Assembly (NCBI GenBank): GCA_002838815.1
Contig: LQGW01000037.1
Location: 114,754-178,753 of the forward strand
Length of the DNA: 64,000 bases
DNA from: Clostridiaceae bacterium JG1575
GTDB lineage: Bacteria > Bacillota > Clostridia > Clostridiales > Clostridiaceae
Reading direction: 5' to 3'
A program made the translations under genes and the position numbers. Under the pieces are notes generated by a model. That model had not been told where the DNA came from, did no database searches, and worked only from the letters and a program-made list of their open reading frames with translations. Below are positions 24,904 to 35,167 of the stretch, piece by piece (within the stretch, counting starts at the first letter, position 1; every line of letters starts with the position of its first letter).

Positions 24904-25584
24904 ATGATTGAATTTCAGCATGTGACTAAGGAGTTCAAAAGCATCACGGCGCTGACGGATTTTTCCGTAAGCATCGAGGATGGGGAATTCGTCTTCCTCA
25001 TCGGCGCCTCCGGAGCCGGCAAATCAACCTTTATTCGACTCTTGTTGCGAGAGATCACCGCGTCTCAAGGGAAGGTTTTGGTGGATGGCAAGGATTTATC
25101 ACGCATCCGAAACCGGGACATTCCGACGTATCGACGGCGCATCGGCATGGTGTTTCAGGACTTTAAGCTCATTCCCACCATGACGGTCTGGGAGAATGTT
25201 GCCTTTGCGATGCGCGTAACCTCTGCCCGGCGGGACGCCATCAAACGACGGGTTCCGGAAGTTTTGGCTCAAGTTGGGCTGACGGGGCGAGAAAAAGCTC
25301 GGCCCAATGAACTCTCCGGCGGCGAGCAACAGCGGGTTTCCATTGCCAGGGCCTTGGTCAACAAGCCTGTGATTCTGATCGCCGATGAGCCCACAGGCAA
25401 TCTGGATCCGACCACCAGCCACGAGATCATGGAGATTCTTCAAAAGATCAACAGCCAGGGAGCCACCGTGATCATGGCAACGCACAGCAGGGAGCTTGTA
25501 GATTCCATGGGCAAGCGGGTCATCGCCCTGGAGCGGGGAAGCCTCGTTCGGGATGAGGAGAAAGGACGGTACAGCCATGAATAA
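24904..25584 (+). CDS. ftsE: Cell division ATP-binding protein FtsE
   Basis: The 226-aa ABC ATPase is of FtsE type: Walker [11 protein letters not shown]-loop [22 protein letters not shown], signature [15 protein letters not shown], Walker [13 protein letters not shown] and H-loop MATHSREL. With FtsX it forms a membrane complex that switches on peptidoglycan hydrolases in Firmicutes. The ATG at 24904 follows AAAGGAG. It overlaps ftsX by 8 bases. Confidence 0.95.
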   Translation: MIEFQHVTKEFKSITALTDFSVSIEDGEFVFLIGASGAGKSTFIRLLLREITASQGKVLVDGKDLSRIRNRDIPTYRRRIGMVFQDFKLIPTMTVWENVAFAMRVTSARRDAIKRRVPEVLAQVGLTGREKARPNELSGGEQQRVSIARALVNKPVILIADEPTGNLDPTTSHEIMEILQKINSQGATVIMATHSRELVDSMGKRVIALERGSLVRDEEKGRYSHE

Positions 25585-26464
25585 CTTTTTTATGGGGATT
25601 GGGGATGCGTTGAAATCCCTCAAGCGAAACTTTTCGGTGACCTTGGGCTCCATGGCCACCATGATGGCCACCATGCTGATTTTTGGCGTCTTCCTCATGG
25701 TTGCCACCTCCATCAACCATCTGGTGCGCAGCGTGGAAGAACAAACCGTAGTCCGCGTGTTTTTGAAAGAAGAAGCATCGCCGGCGCAAAGAAGTCGGCT
25801 GGAAAAGAGTATGGAAAGCCAGCTGGGCGTCGCCCAAATAACCTTTGAAGATAAGGTTACGGCATTTCAAAAGGCCCAAGCAGCGCTCGGCAACGACTCC
25901 AAGCTCCTGGAAGGCTACGATGCGCATACTCGAAACCCCTATCCCAATTCCTATATCATCCGACTGGAGAAGCCGGAATACAGTGAGAACTTTGTGAAAA
26001 GCACCGCGAAAGCCAGTGGGGTGGAATCCGTCGCCAACGATTCGGATACCGTAAATCTGTTGATCCGTTGGGCCAACATCATCCGGGTTGCAGGTATGGT
26101 GATCTTTGCGGTCCTTTTGGTGATCTCCATCTTCCTCATCGCCAACGCCATTAAGATGGCGGTTTATGGACGACGCAAGGAGATTGAGATTATGAAGTTC
26201 GTCGGCGCCACCAACACCTTTATCCGATGGCCGTTTATCATTGAAGGCATCCTGATCGGGCTCATTGGTGCGGCGTTGGCGGTGGTGCTCTTGTATTTTG
26301 GCTATCGCTATGCGTACACTCAAGCCACCATCGGCCTGCCTTTTGTTACTTTGCCGCACCCCGAAGTGGTTCTCACCACGTACTCTTGGACCTTCGCTTT
26401 GGGAGGAATGGCCATCGGCGCCGTCGGTTCCCTGTTCTCCACGCGCAAGCACCTCAATGTGTAG
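25577..26464 (+). CDS. ftsX: Cell division protein FtsX
   Basis: The 295-aa protein has four membrane segments, one near residue 30 and three in the last 130 residues, with the extracellular loop of about 120 residues that contacts hydrolases or adaptors in between. VYGRRKEIEIMKFVGATNTFIRWPFIIEG is the conserved cytoplasmic-loop motif. It begins within the end of ftsE, so the pair is coupled. A S41 protease with a likely envelope role follows 19 bp later. Confidence 0.95.
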   Translation: MNNFFMGIGDALKSLKRNFSVTLGSMATMMATMLIFGVFLMVATSINHLVRSVEEQTVVRVFLKEEASPAQRSRLEKSMESQLGVAQITFEDKVTAFQKAQAALGNDSKLLEGYDAHTRNPYPNSYIIRLEKPEYSENFVKSTAKASGVESVANDSDTVNLLIRWANIIRVAGMVIFAVLLVISIFLIANAIKMAVYGRRKEIEIMKFVGATNTFIRWPFIIEGILIGLIGAALAVVLLYFGYRYAYTQATIGLPFVTLPHPEVVLTTYSWTFALGGMAIGAVGSLFSTRKHLNV

Positions 26465-26483
26465 GGGTTAGGAGAGACCGCAT

Positions 26484-27734
26484 ATGGATCAAAACAACTA
26501 CAATTATGAGCCCAAGCGTCGCAAAGGGGGGCGGGTGCTGCTTTTCTTGTTAAGCGCCATCATCTTGCTGGGCAGCGGATTTTTGGGCGGTTGGCTTTTG
26601 GGCGAGAAAAACGGCTCACCGAATCAGTACCTTCCCCAAGCGTCCCCCGCTGGGGCTGGGGAAGGTGCAGGGGCGGACTGGAATAAGCTCAACCGAATCA
26701 AGGATCAAATCTATAAAGCCTATGACGGCCCCATCGATGACGCCCTTCTTTTGGAAGGCGCCATCAAAGGCATGGTGAATTCCCTAGGTGATCCCTACAG
26801 CCAATTCTTCAATGCTAAGGAATTCAAACAGCTCAATGAAAGCTTTTCGGGCAAGTTCATCGGCGTAGGCATTCAGATCAACGTAGAGAACGATGAAATT
26901 GTCGTTGTAGCCCCCATTGATGGAAGCCCGGCCAAGGCTGCGGGCATCCAGTCGGGAGACGTCATCGTGCGCATCGATGATAAGGTCTATAAAGGCAAGG
27001 ATCTTGAGAGCGCAGTGAACCATATGCGGGGCGAGGCGGGCAAGCCGGTCAAGCTGACGGTTCGCCGCAACAAAAAAGAGCTCAGCTTTACCATCCAACG
27101 AGCGGAAATCACGCAAAAAAGCGTTCGGTCGGAACTCTTGCCCGGATCCATGGGGTACATCACCATGTCTCAGTTCAGTGAAAAAGTCGATGTGGACTTT
27201 AAGGCCGCGCTGGATGAATTAAAGGCTAAGGGTGCCAAGGGCTATATCGTCGATTTCCGGGGCAATCCCGGGGGCTATTTGAATGAATCCATCCGCGTGG
27301 CGTCCAACTTCATCAAAAAAGGCGACCTGGTCCTTTCCACAAAGGATAAATATCAAAAAGCACACGAAGATCGTTCCATAGGCGGCGACTACCTCGGGGT
27401 TCCGTTGGTGCTTTTGGTGGACCGCGGTTCAGCGTCCGCCTCTGAAGTCGTGGCCGGCGCCTGGAAGGACTACAACGCCGCCGTGATTGTGGGAGAGAAA
27501 ACCTTCGGCAAAGGCATCGTTCAAAGTATTCAGCCCCTGGCCCACGGGGAAGGTCTGAAGCTTACCACGGCGGCCTACTATTCGCCCAAAGGAACCTCCA
27601 TTCATAAAAAGGGGATTGTACCCGATGTTTCGGTGGCTATGCCGAAGGATTTGACGCCGGATCAATACACCAAGGAAAAAGATACGCAGCTGCAAAAAGC
27701 CATTGAAATCTTAAAAGGCAAGCTGCCCAAATAG
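26484..27734 (+). CDS. S41 family C-terminal processing protease (CtpA/CtpB-like)
   Basis: The 416-aa protein has an N-terminal membrane anchor (VLLFLLSAIILLGSGFLGGWLLG), a PDZ domain at about 120-200 (IQSGDVIVRIDD) and the S41 catalytic core GSASASEVVAGAWKD, serine within 316-320, with the lysine in GEKTFGKG near residue 343. Such proteases act outside the membrane and cleave C-termini of secreted or membrane proteins. Position after ftsEX, a conserved Firmicutes arrangement, suggests a cell-envelope role. Confidence 0.92.
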   Translation: MDQNNYNYEPKRRKGGRVLLFLLSAIILLGSGFLGGWLLGEKNGSPNQYLPQASPAGAGEGAGADWNKLNRIKDQIYKAYDGPIDDALLLEGAIKGMVNSLGDPYSQFFNAKEFKQLNESFSGKFIGVGIQINVENDEIVVVAPIDGSPAKAAGIQSGDVIVRIDDKVYKGKDLESAVNHMRGEAGKPVKLTVRRNKKELSFTIQRAEITQKSVRSELLPGSMGYITMSQFSEKVDVDFKAALDELKAKGAKGYIVDFRGNPGGYLNESIRVASNFIKKGDLVLSTKDKYQKAHEDRSIGGDYLGVPLVLLVDRGSASASEVVAGAWKDYNAAVIVGEKTFGKGIVQSIQPLAHGEGLKLTTAAYYSPKGTSIHKKGIVPDVSVAMPKDLTPDQYTKEKDTQLQKAIEILKGKLPK

Positions 27735-27739
27735 GCAAT

Positions 27740-27804
27740 AAGGAGCGCTGGCTCCTTGGTTCATCGAGCTTCGGTGTGTCTTCCCGCAGTCTGCGTGCGG
27801 GAAG
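27740..27804 (+). terminator. Two hairpins after the S41 protease gene
   Basis: AAGGAGC/GCTCCTT (27740-27757) and CTTCCCGCA/TGCGGGAAG (27780-27804) are perfect stems, but neither has a strong T run. Confidence 0.35.
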
Positions 27805-27876
27805 CTCCGGGGCTCTTTTGGTCCATTAAAAAGCAATGAAGCGGGCTATTTTCCAAAAAGTTCACCGGATCCCTCG

Positions 27877-27904
27877 TTGACGAAGAGCGTGCCTGTGGCA
27901 TAAT
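27877..27904 (+). promoter_or_regulatory. Promoter of uvrB-uvrA
   Basis: TTGACG (27877-27882), 16 bp, CATAAT (27899-27904). No clear LexA-type operator was recognised. Confidence 0.65.
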
Positions 27905-27977
27905 GGAGAAGTAGAACGTATGTTTATGTTGATTTGGCCTGGAATCCAATCCCCAGGCGCCAAGAGGAGGGGTATCG

Positions 27978-29978
27978 TTGGAAGGACGTTTTCAAATTAG
28001 TTCAAAATTCAAACCTACGGGGGATCAGCCAGAGGCCATCCGCCAATTGGTCTCGTCCATCCGCTCGGGCAATACCTACCAGACCTTGATGGGCGTTACG
28101 GGTTCGGGCAAAACCTTCACCATGGCCAACGTCATTGAGCAGTTGCAGCGACCGACCTTGGTGTTGGCGCACAACAAAACCTTGGCGGCTCAGCTTTGTT
28201 CTGAGTTTCGGGAATTTTTCCCAGACTCCGCGGTGGAATATTTTGTTTCATATTACGATTATTATCAACCCGAAGCCTACGTACCCCAATCGGACACGTA
28301 CATCGAGAAGGATTCGTCCATCAACGACGAGATTGAAAAGTTGCGTCACTCGGCCACCAACAGCCTCTTTGAGCGGCGGGACGTCATCATTGTGGCTTCG
28401 GTTTCCTGCATTTACGGCTTAGGAAATCCGGAGGAATACCGGAACTTGTCGCTTTCGCTACGTCCTGGCATGGTGAAGGATCGCGATGAGATCATTCGAA
28501 AGCTCATTGAAATGCAGTTTGAACGCAACGATGTGGATTTTACCACCTCCACCTTCCGGGTGAGGGGGGACGTCTTGGACATTGTGCCGGCGTTTACCTC
28601 GGAGAACGCTATTCGGGTGGAGTTTTTCGGCGATGAGATCGAGCGGCTGCGGGAATTCGATATTGTGAGCGGGGAAATTCTACGCGAACTCTCCCATGTG
28701 TTCATCCGTCCGGCATCGCACTTTGCCACGCGGGAAGAAAAGCTCAAGCCGGCCTTGGACGTTATCGACGAGGAGCTGCAGGCGCGGCTGAAGGAATTGA
28801 CGGCCCAAGATAAAATCCTCGAGGCGCAGCGCCTGAAGCAGCGCACCCAGTTTGATATGGAAATGATTCAGGAGATGGGCTATTGCAGCGGTATCGAAAA
28901 CTACAGCCGAATTTTGGATGGCCGGGCGCCGGGAACGCCGCCCCATACGCTCATCGACTACTTCCCGAAAGACTATCTGCTGTTCATCGATGAAAGTCAC
29001 GTCACGCTGCCGCAGCTGCGAGCCATGCAGGCGGGGGATCGCTCCCGCAAGCATTCTTTGGTGGACTATGGGTTCCGCATCCCGGCGGCTTATGACAACC
29101 GGCCGCTTTCCTTTGAGGAATTTACTGGGAAAATCAATCAGTGTCTCTTTGTCTCGGCCACTCCCGGTCCTTATGAAAAAGAACATTCGGCCATGGTGGC
29201 CGAGCAGATCATCCGGCCCACGGGTCTCTTGGACCCTCAAATTCTCATTCGGCCCGTGCAGGGGCAGATGGATGATTTGCTGGCGGAGATCCAAAAAACC
29301 ACTGCGAAGGGGTTCCGAGTTTTGGTCACGACGTTGACCAAGCGGATGGCGGAGGATTTGACCCGCTACTTTCAGGAGCTTGGCGTGAAAGTCACCTACA
29401 TGCATTCGGAAATTGACACCCTGGAGCGCATGCGCATCATTCGTTCCTTGCGTTTGGGCGAAGCGGAGGTGCTCATCGGCATCAACTTGCTGCGCGAAGG
29501 CTTGGATTTGCCGGAAGTGGCTTTGGTGGCGATTTTGGATGCCGACAAGGAAGGTTTTTTGCGTTCGGAGACCTCGTTGATTCAAACGGTGGGCCGAGCC
29601 GCCCGTAATTCGCAGTCCCGCGTCATCATGTATGCGGATCGCAGAACGGGCTCCATGGAACGAGCCATCGCCGAAACCACCCGGCGACGCTCCCTGCAGA
29701 TGGCTTATAACGAAGCCCACGACATCACCCCCACCACCATTCAAAAGGACATTCGTAAAGTCATCGACATCTCTCAAGGAGACGTTGAGCAGGTGCACTA
29801 TGAGAGCCTGGAAGAAGCCGTTTCTCGGGATGCTAAAGAACTCGAGCGTCTCATTAAGGACGTGGAGCGGGAGATGAAAGCAGCTTCAAAGGCGCTGCAG
29901 TTTGAACAGGCCGCCCATCTTAGAGATCGGCTTTTTGAATTGAAGAAAGAACGAAACCGGGTCAAAAGCGGCCTGTAA
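27978..29978 (+). CDS. uvrB: Excinuclease ABC subunit B
   Basis: The 666-aa protein matches UvrB length and motifs: [14 protein letters not shown], Walker [15 protein letters not shown], the beta-hairpin region [20 protein letters not shown], the DEAD-like [15 protein letters not shown], helicase motifs SATPGPYE and [19 protein letters not shown], and the C-terminal UVR motif that binds UvrC. UvrB verifies damage handed over by UvrA. The start is TTG at 27978 after AGAGGAGGGG. It is followed 27 bp later by uvrA. Confidence 0.97.
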   Translation: MEGRFQISSKFKPTGDQPEAIRQLVSSIRSGNTYQTLMGVTGSGKTFTMANVIEQLQRPTLVLAHNKTLAAQLCSEFREFFPDSAVEYFVSYYDYYQPEAYVPQSDTYIEKDSSINDEIEKLRHSATNSLFERRDVIIVASVSCIYGLGNPEEYRNLSLSLRPGMVKDRDEIIRKLIEMQFERNDVDFTTSTFRVRGDVLDIVPAFTSENAIRVEFFGDEIERLREFDIVSGEILRELSHVFIRPASHFATREEKLKPALDVIDEELQARLKELTAQDKILEAQRLKQRTQFDMEMIQEMGYCSGIENYSRILDGRAPGTPPHTLIDYFPKDYLLFIDESHVTLPQLRAMQAGDRSRKHSLVDYGFRIPAAYDNRPLSFEEFTGKINQCLFVSATPGPYEKEHSAMVAEQIIRPTGLLDPQILIRPVQGQMDDLLAEIQKTTAKGFRVLVTTLTKRMAEDLTRYFQELGVKVTYMHSEIDTLERMRIIRSLRLGEAEVLIGINLLREGLDLPEVALVAILDADKEGFLRSETSLIQTVGRAARNSQSRVIMYADRRTGSMERAIAETTRRRSLQMAYNEAHDITPTTIQKDIRKVIDISQGDVEQVHYESLEEAVSRDAKELERLIKDVEREMKAASKALQFEQAAHLRDRLFELKKERNRVKSGL

Positions 29979-30005
29979 CTCCCCGAAAATGAGGTATTAG
30001 ATACT

Positions 30006-32945
30006 ATGAAAAATAAAATCACAATTAAAGGGGCCAAAGTCAATAATTTAAAAAACATCAATTTGGAGATCCCCCGGGATCAGCTGGTGGTTTTCACGGG
30101 TCTTTCCGGTTCTGGAAAGACGTCTTTGGCGTTTGACACTCTTTATGCCGAAGGACAACGGCGCTATGTGGAGTCGCTCTCGGCGTATGCCCGTCAGTTT
30201 TTAGGCAACATGGACAAACCCGATGTGGAGTCCATCGAAGGACTCTCCCCCGCCATCTCCATTGATCAGAAAACCACATCCCGAAACCCTCGCTCCACCG
30301 TGGGGACGGTGACGGAGATCTATGATTACCTAAGGCTCCTCTACGCCCGCATCGGCATTCCCCATTGCCCCATCTGCGGGCGAGAAATTACCAAGCAAAG
30401 CGTCGATCAAATGGTGGATCGGATTCTCGAGCTGCCTTTGCGCTCGCGCCTGCAAATCCTTGCGCCCCTCGTAAGGGGGCGCAAAGGCGAACACGAAAAG
30501 GTCTTGGAATCCATACGAAAAAACGGCTTCGTGCGCGCCCGCATTGACGGGGTTATGGTGGACCTCACGGAAGAAACCGTGACCCTTGAAAAAAATCAAC
30601 GCCACACCATTGAAGCGGTCATCGACCGGCTTTTGGTGAAGGAGGACATTGCCGCAAGGCTTACTGGTTCCTTGGAGCAGGCCCTGAAGCTCGGGGAAGG
30701 CGTGGTGTTGGTTCATGTGGACGGCGCGGAGGATTTGACCTTTTCAGAGCATTATTCCTGTCCCATCCACCAGGTGGGCATCGCGGAACTCGAACCACGG
30801 ACCTTCTCCTTCAACTCCCCTTGGGGGAAATGCGATGAGTGCGACGGTCTGGGCACCCTCTTGGAGATCGATCCGGACCTTGTGATCCCCGACCGCTCCA
30901 AATCGTTACTAGAAGGAGCCTTTGCCTCCTGGGGGGAGGGGCGGCTGAAGGAGAATTCTTGGAGTTTTGGGATCTTGGAAGCGCTGGCCCAAAAATACAA
31001 ATTCGATTTGGCCACTCCCATTGAGAAACTCCCTGAAGGGATCGTGGATATTCTCCTTTACGGAACCCATGGAGAAAAAATCAAGGTGCACTACACCAAG
31101 GATTACACGAAGGGCGTCTACAATCACGTCTGGGAAGGGGAGGTAAACAACCTCAAGCGCCGGTACCTCGAGACGGGATCGGATTGGATGAAGGGCGAGA
31201 TTGAGCAGTTTATGAGCAACAACCCCTGCCCCAAGTGCCATGGCATGCGCTTGTCCCAAGAGGCCTTGGCCGTGACGGTGGGGGGGAAGAACATTTCCGA
31301 ATTTACCGCGCTCTCTGTACTGGAGGAAATTGATTTTCTGGAGCATTTGGCCCTCACGCCCAAGGAGCAGACCATTGCAGAGCAGATCCTGCGAGAAATC
31401 CGCGCAAGGCTCCAGTTTTTGGCCAATGTCGGATTGGACTATTTGGATCTGGCCCGTCAGGCGGGAACCCTCTCTGGCGGAGAGGCCCAACGAATACGCC
31501 TGGCCACGCAGATCGGGTCGGCCCTCATGGGCGTGCTCTACATTTTGGACGAACCTAGCATCGGCTTGCACCAAAGAGACAACGACCGCCTCATTGAAAC
31601 CTTGCGGGCCCTGCGGGATGCGGGCAATACCCTGGTGGTGGTGGAGCACGATGAGGACACCATCCGCAGTGCAGATTACATCGTGGACATCGGCCCCGGA
31701 GCCGGGGAACATGGGGGGGAAGTGGTGGCCCAAGGCACTTTGGCTCAGGTGATGCGGGCCAAGCGCTCCATCACAGCGGACTACCTCAACGGACGTAAGC
31801 GAGTGGAGATTCCGGCGTTGCGCCGTAAGGGCTCCGGCCAATCCATCACGGTTCGAGGCGCCCAGGAAAACAACCTAAAGGACATCGACGTCTCCTTCCC
31901 CCTGGGCACGCTGATGGCGGTGACGGGGGTGTCGGGCTCGGGGAAGTCCACCCTGGTGAATGAAGTGCTTTATAAGGGCTTACATCGACGGATCAATAAG
32001 GCCCGTGTGCTCCCGGGGCGCCATCGCGATCTGGAAGGCGCGGAATGGATCGATAAAATCATTGACATCGACCAAAGCCCCATCGGGCGAACCCCTCGGA
32101 GCAATCCCGCTACTTATACCGGGGTGTTTGATCTGATTCGGGAGCTTTTTGCCGCCACTCCCGAGGCCAAGGCTCGGGGCTATAAACCCGGACGGTTTTC
32201 CTTCAACGTCAAGGGCGGCCGTTGTGAGGCCTGTTCCGGGGACGGCATCATCAAAATCGAGATGCAGTTTTTATCCGATGTCTATGTGCCCTGCGAGGTC
32301 TGTCAGGGCAAACGCTACAATCGGGAAACCCTCGAGGTAAAGTATAAGGGAAAGAATATTTGGCAGGTGCTGGACATGACGGTGGAGGAGGCCTGGCGCT
32401 TTTTTGAAAACATTGGACGCATTCATTCCAAGCTTCAGACCCTGATGGACGTGGGTCTTGGCTACATTCGGCTGGGGCAACCCTCAACACAGCTCTCCGG
32501 CGGCGAAGCCCAGCGGGTGAAGCTGGCTTATGAGCTTTCCAAGCGGTCCACGGGAAAAACCCTTTATATTCTGGATGAACCCACCACGGGTCTACATGTG
32601 GATGATGTGAATCGGCTGATTCAGATCTTGCAGCGCCTGGTGGACGGCGGCAACAGCGTCATTGTCATCGAGCACAACCTCGACGTCATCAAAAGCTGTG
32701 ATTACCTGATCGATTTAGGTCCTGAAGGGGGAGACCGTGGCGGCAGTGTTGTGGCCGTGGGGACCCCTGAGCAGATCGCTCAACAGGCGGATTCCTACAC
32801 GGGCCAATATTTGGCGCCTATTTTGGCCGCTCATCGAGACCAGCCGCCCGTCCCCCGAGCGGCAAAGAGCCCAGGCAAGGCTCGCAAAAAAGCCAGCATC
32901 GCCAAGGCCTCGACCACGAAGAAGACCGCCAAAAGCGCCCGCTGA
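30006..32945 (+). CDS. uvrA: Excinuclease ABC subunit A
   Basis: The 979-aa tandem ABC ATPase has Walker A motifs [12 protein letters not shown] (near residue 34) and [15 protein letters not shown] (near 643), signatures [12 protein letters not shown] and [12 protein letters not shown], and zinc-binding CxxC pairs ([15 protein letters not shown] with CEVCQGKR). It scans DNA for lesions and loads UvrB. Odd: after the usual end the protein continues with about 39 residues rich in Lys and Ala (from AAHRDQPP to the C-terminus), a basic low-complexity tail. The ATG at 30006 has a weak ribosome site (GAGGT). Confidence 0.97.
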   Translation: MKNKITIKGAKVNNLKNINLEIPRDQLVVFTGLSGSGKTSLAFDTLYAEGQRRYVESLSAYARQFLGNMDKPDVESIEGLSPAISIDQKTTSRNPRSTVGTVTEIYDYLRLLYARIGIPHCPICGREITKQSVDQMVDRILELPLRSRLQILAPLVRGRKGEHEKVLESIRKNGFVRARIDGVMVDLTEETVTLEKNQRHTIEAVIDRLLVKEDIAARLTGSLEQALKLGEGVVLVHVDGAEDLTFSEHYSCPIHQVGIAELEPRTFSFNSPWGKCDECDGLGTLLEIDPDLVIPDRSKSLLEGAFASWGEGRLKENSWSFGILEALAQKYKFDLATPIEKLPEGIVDILLYGTHGEKIKVHYTKDYTKGVYNHVWEGEVNNLKRRYLETGSDWMKGEIEQFMSNNPCPKCHGMRLSQEALAVTVGGKNISEFTALSVLEEIDFLEHLALTPKEQTIAEQILREIRARLQFLANVGLDYLDLARQAGTLSGGEAQRIRLATQIGSALMGVLYILDEPSIGLHQRDNDRLIETLRALRDAGNTLVVVEHDEDTIRSADYIVDIGPGAGEHGGEVVAQGTLAQVMRAKRSITADYLNGRKRVEIPALRRKGSGQSITVRGAQENNLKDIDVSFPLGTLMAVTGVSGSGKSTLVNEVLYKGLHRRINKARVLPGRHRDLEGAEWIDKIIDIDQSPIGRTPRSNPATYTGVFDLIRELFAATPEAKARGYKPGRFSFNVKGGRCEACSGDGIIKIEMQFLSDVYVPCEVCQGKRYNRETLEVKYKGKNIWQVLDMTVEEAWRFFENIGRIHSKLQTLMDVGLGYIRLGQPSTQLSGGEAQRVKLAYELSKRSTGKTLYILDEPTTGLHVDDVNRLIQILQRLVDGGNSVIVIEHNLDVIKSCDYLIDLGPEGGDRGGSVVAVGTPEQIAQQADSYTGQYLAPILAAHRDQPPVPRAAKSPGKARKKASIAKASTTKKTAKSAR

Positions 32946-33054
32946 TCCTGCGGCTTGAAGCCTGAGGATAAAGCGTCCCTTCGGGGCGGGGGGCTCCTCC
33001 TTTTTCTTGGTTCTTTCAAGGGGAAAAGTCCGGGGGGAGCGATCGGCCTTCTTT

Positions 33055-33083
33055 CTGACAAGAAGGGGGATCCATGTTAAAAT
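33055..33083 (+). promoter_or_regulatory. Promoter of flavodiiron protein gene
   Basis: CTGACA (33055-33060), 17 bp, TAAAAT (33078-33083), with a TG extension just before the -10. Confidence 0.75.
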
Positions 33084-33125
33084 AAAAGGTGAGAGATGCA
33101 TTAATCATAACTTTGGAGGTTTGGA

Positions 33126-34346
33126 ATGATCAAAAAAATTGCCGATGGCGTTCAATTGGTTTCGTTAAATGTGGAGAATCTTCTGTTTGAAGGCATGTGG
33201 GAAATGCCTCATGGAGTAACCCTCAACACATACATTGTCCAAGGGGAAGAGACGGCCATCATTGATGGATTCTGCGGCTGGGATGGAATCCCTGAGACCC
33301 TCTATGAGCTCTTGGACCAGGCTGGCGTTTCCTTGGAATCCATCCGCCATCTGGTGGTCAACCATATGGAACCGGATCACTCCGGCTGGATCGAAGACTT
33401 CCAAAAACTGCATAAGGATTTTGAGATTTGGGCCACCAAGGAAGCAGCGGCAATGATTCGCTCCTTCTACCGCTTTGAGGGAACCATCCATGAAGTCAAA
33501 GACGGGGATACGTTGGATCTTGGCGGAAAGATCCTGCGGTTCACCAAAGCGCCCAACGTCCATTGGCCCGATACCATGATGACCTTGGATGAGAGCACGG
33601 GGTGCTTATTCTGCTGTGATGCCTTTGGCGCCTTTGGAAAGCTCGATCAGCATTTGGCTTCCGAGCACAGCAACGAGAGTCTTCAGGAAATTGAGCGCGA
33701 GCAGCTGCGTTATTATGCCGGCATCTTAGGGACCTTCGCTACCTTTGTTGGCAAAGGCATTGATAAAGCCCAGGCGTTGCCGGTGCGGATGATTTGCCCG
33801 GGCCACGGCCTGATTTGGGATGGCGAGGAGCGTATGGAACGCATTTACAACGATTATCGTCGCTATGTGCAGTATTCCTCTGGAAAGGCCAAGGAGAGCG
33901 TGGCCATTGTCTGGGGCACCATGTATGGGAATACGCAAAAGATGGTGGAGTATGCCAAAAGCTATTTATTGGAAAAAGGCGTGCCCGTGACGTGCATTCA
34001 GGTTCCAGAAACGGACCTCGGTACGGTGCTGATGTACGTTCTAGAGAGCAAGGGCTTAGTGTTTGCAGCCCCTACCTATGAGTACAAGATGTTCCCCCCC
34101 ATGGCCCACACCCTAGACGAGCTGGGGAAAAAGCGTGTGTTCCATCGCAGTGCCGTTTATTTAGGCAGCTATGGCTGGAGCGGCGGCGCCCTCAAAGAAT
34201 ACAACGAAATCGTGGAGCGCAACCGGATGAATTATCAAACGGTAGGCGCTGTGGAATTCAACGGATCGCCCAAGGAAGAGGATAAGGCTCGGGTGCGCGA
34301 AGCGCTGGACGCCTTGGTGGCTCGCATCCAAGAAAAAGATCAGTAG
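33126..34346 (+). CDS. FprA-type flavodiiron protein
   Basis: This 406-aa A-type flavoprotein has a metallo-beta-lactamase-like diiron domain (HMEPDHSGW ligand motif near residue 80, then WPDTMMTLDE and CCDAFG, and PGHG ligand region) and a flavodoxin domain (IVWGTMYGNTQKMVEYAKS, FMN-binding, near residue 260). Such enzymes reduce O2 to water or NO to N2O and protect anaerobes. It has its own promoter and terminator, so it is monocistronic. The ATG at 33126 follows TTTGGAGG. No rubredoxin or flavin-reductase domain is fused, so electrons must come from a separate partner. Confidence 0.93.
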   Translation: MIKKIADGVQLVSLNVENLLFEGMWEMPHGVTLNTYIVQGEETAIIDGFCGWDGIPETLYELLDQAGVSLESIRHLVVNHMEPDHSGWIEDFQKLHKDFEIWATKEAAAMIRSFYRFEGTIHEVKDGDTLDLGGKILRFTKAPNVHWPDTMMTLDESTGCLFCCDAFGAFGKLDQHLASEHSNESLQEIEREQLRYYAGILGTFATFVGKGIDKAQALPVRMICPGHGLIWDGEERMERIYNDYRRYVQYSSGKAKESVAIVWGTMYGNTQKMVEYAKSYLLEKGVPVTCIQVPETDLGTVLMYVLESKGLVFAAPTYEYKMFPPMAHTLDELGKKRVFHRSAVYLGSYGWSGGALKEYNEIVERNRMNYQTVGAVEFNGSPKEEDKARVREALDALVARIQEKDQ

Positions 34347-34403
34347 AATCCTCCCCAGAGAAAAAGAGCAGGACTTTTCGGGCGTTGAGCGAAGGCCCGA
34401 ATG

Positions 34404-34439
34404 GGAAGGCATGCCATGGTTGTGGCATGCCTTCCTTTA
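34404..34439 (+). terminator. Terminator after flavodiiron gene
   Basis: The perfect 12-bp stem GGAAGGCATGCC/GGCATGCCTTCC has an 8-nt loop and is followed by TTT. Confidence 0.75.
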
Positions 34440-34716
34440 CCGTTCAAGGATAAAAAAAGAGACGCCAGACGATGAGGCGGTCGAATCTTAAGAAGTTGAA
34501 AGGTTCTTTTTAACTGATTTTCATATGCCGCTGGTAGGATACATTCTGGGCCCTTCGTCAAGAGCTGGGACTTTTTATCGCAGCCTTTCATTTTTTCTTA
34601 ACCTATTTTCTCTTGGGAATTGGTACACTCCTAGGAAGAAGAGATGGGGCAGGGGAAAAGCCTTGGGAGCTTATTGGCAGCCCAAAGATTTTCGAACGTT
34701 CAAAGGAGGTGGGTTG
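34440..34716 (+). promoter_or_regulatory. Upstream region of the FHA-ftsW-PBP operon
   Basis: No gene is seen. A possible promoter is TTGAAA (34496-34501), 17 bp, TTTCAT (34519-34524); a second -10-like TACACT lies at 34624. Confidence 0.4.
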
Positions 34717-35157
34717 ATGGAACCGACAAAAATTATTTCCGGCATTTTTTCCGTTATTTTTCTCGTATTGCTTTATGTATTTATTTTTCGCGCCCTGCGC
34801 CTGATGCGGGCTGACTTCAAAGCTGAAAAGAGTGCACCGCTGCAAAGTGGCGCCCCGCGCTGGGGACTGGAGGTCGTGGAGACCCCAGCGGGAAGCCGGC
34901 TGAAAAAAGGCATGCTGATTCCGTTGAAGAGCGGCATGACCCTGGGAAGGAAAAAAGACAACACCATTGTCCTAGAGGATCCCTACGTGTCTTATTATCA
35001 CGTTCGATTTTTTGTGCATGACGAGCGCTTCGTCATCGAGGATTTAAACAGCACCAACGGCACCTTGCTCAACGGGGGGTCTTTGGCTCAGAAAACCTAT
35101 CTGCGCATCAACGATCTCATCACCCTTGGGGAAACGACCCTACGGGTCGTCAGTTAG
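34717..35157 (+). CDS. Membrane-anchored FHA domain protein
   Basis: The 146-aa protein has an N-terminal membrane helix (IISGIFSVIFLVLLYVFIFRAL) and a C-terminal forkhead-associated domain: LGRKKDNTIVLEDPYVSYYHVRF with the phosphothreonine-binding Arg, and IEDLNSTNGTLLNGG. FHA domains bind phosphothreonine peptides, so it probably links Ser/Thr kinase signalling to cell-wall synthesis, consistent with its place before ftsW and a PBP, an arrangement known in Gram-positives. The ATG at 34717 follows AAAGGAGGTGGG. Confidence 0.88.
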   Translation: MEPTKIISGIFSVIFLVLLYVFIFRALRLMRADFKAEKSAPLQSGAPRWGLEVVETPAGSRLKKGMLIPLKSGMTLGRKKDNTIVLEDPYVSYYHVRFFVHDERFVIEDLNSTNGTLLNGGSLAQKTYLRINDLITLGETTLRVVS

Positions 35158-35167
35158 GAGGCGGGCC

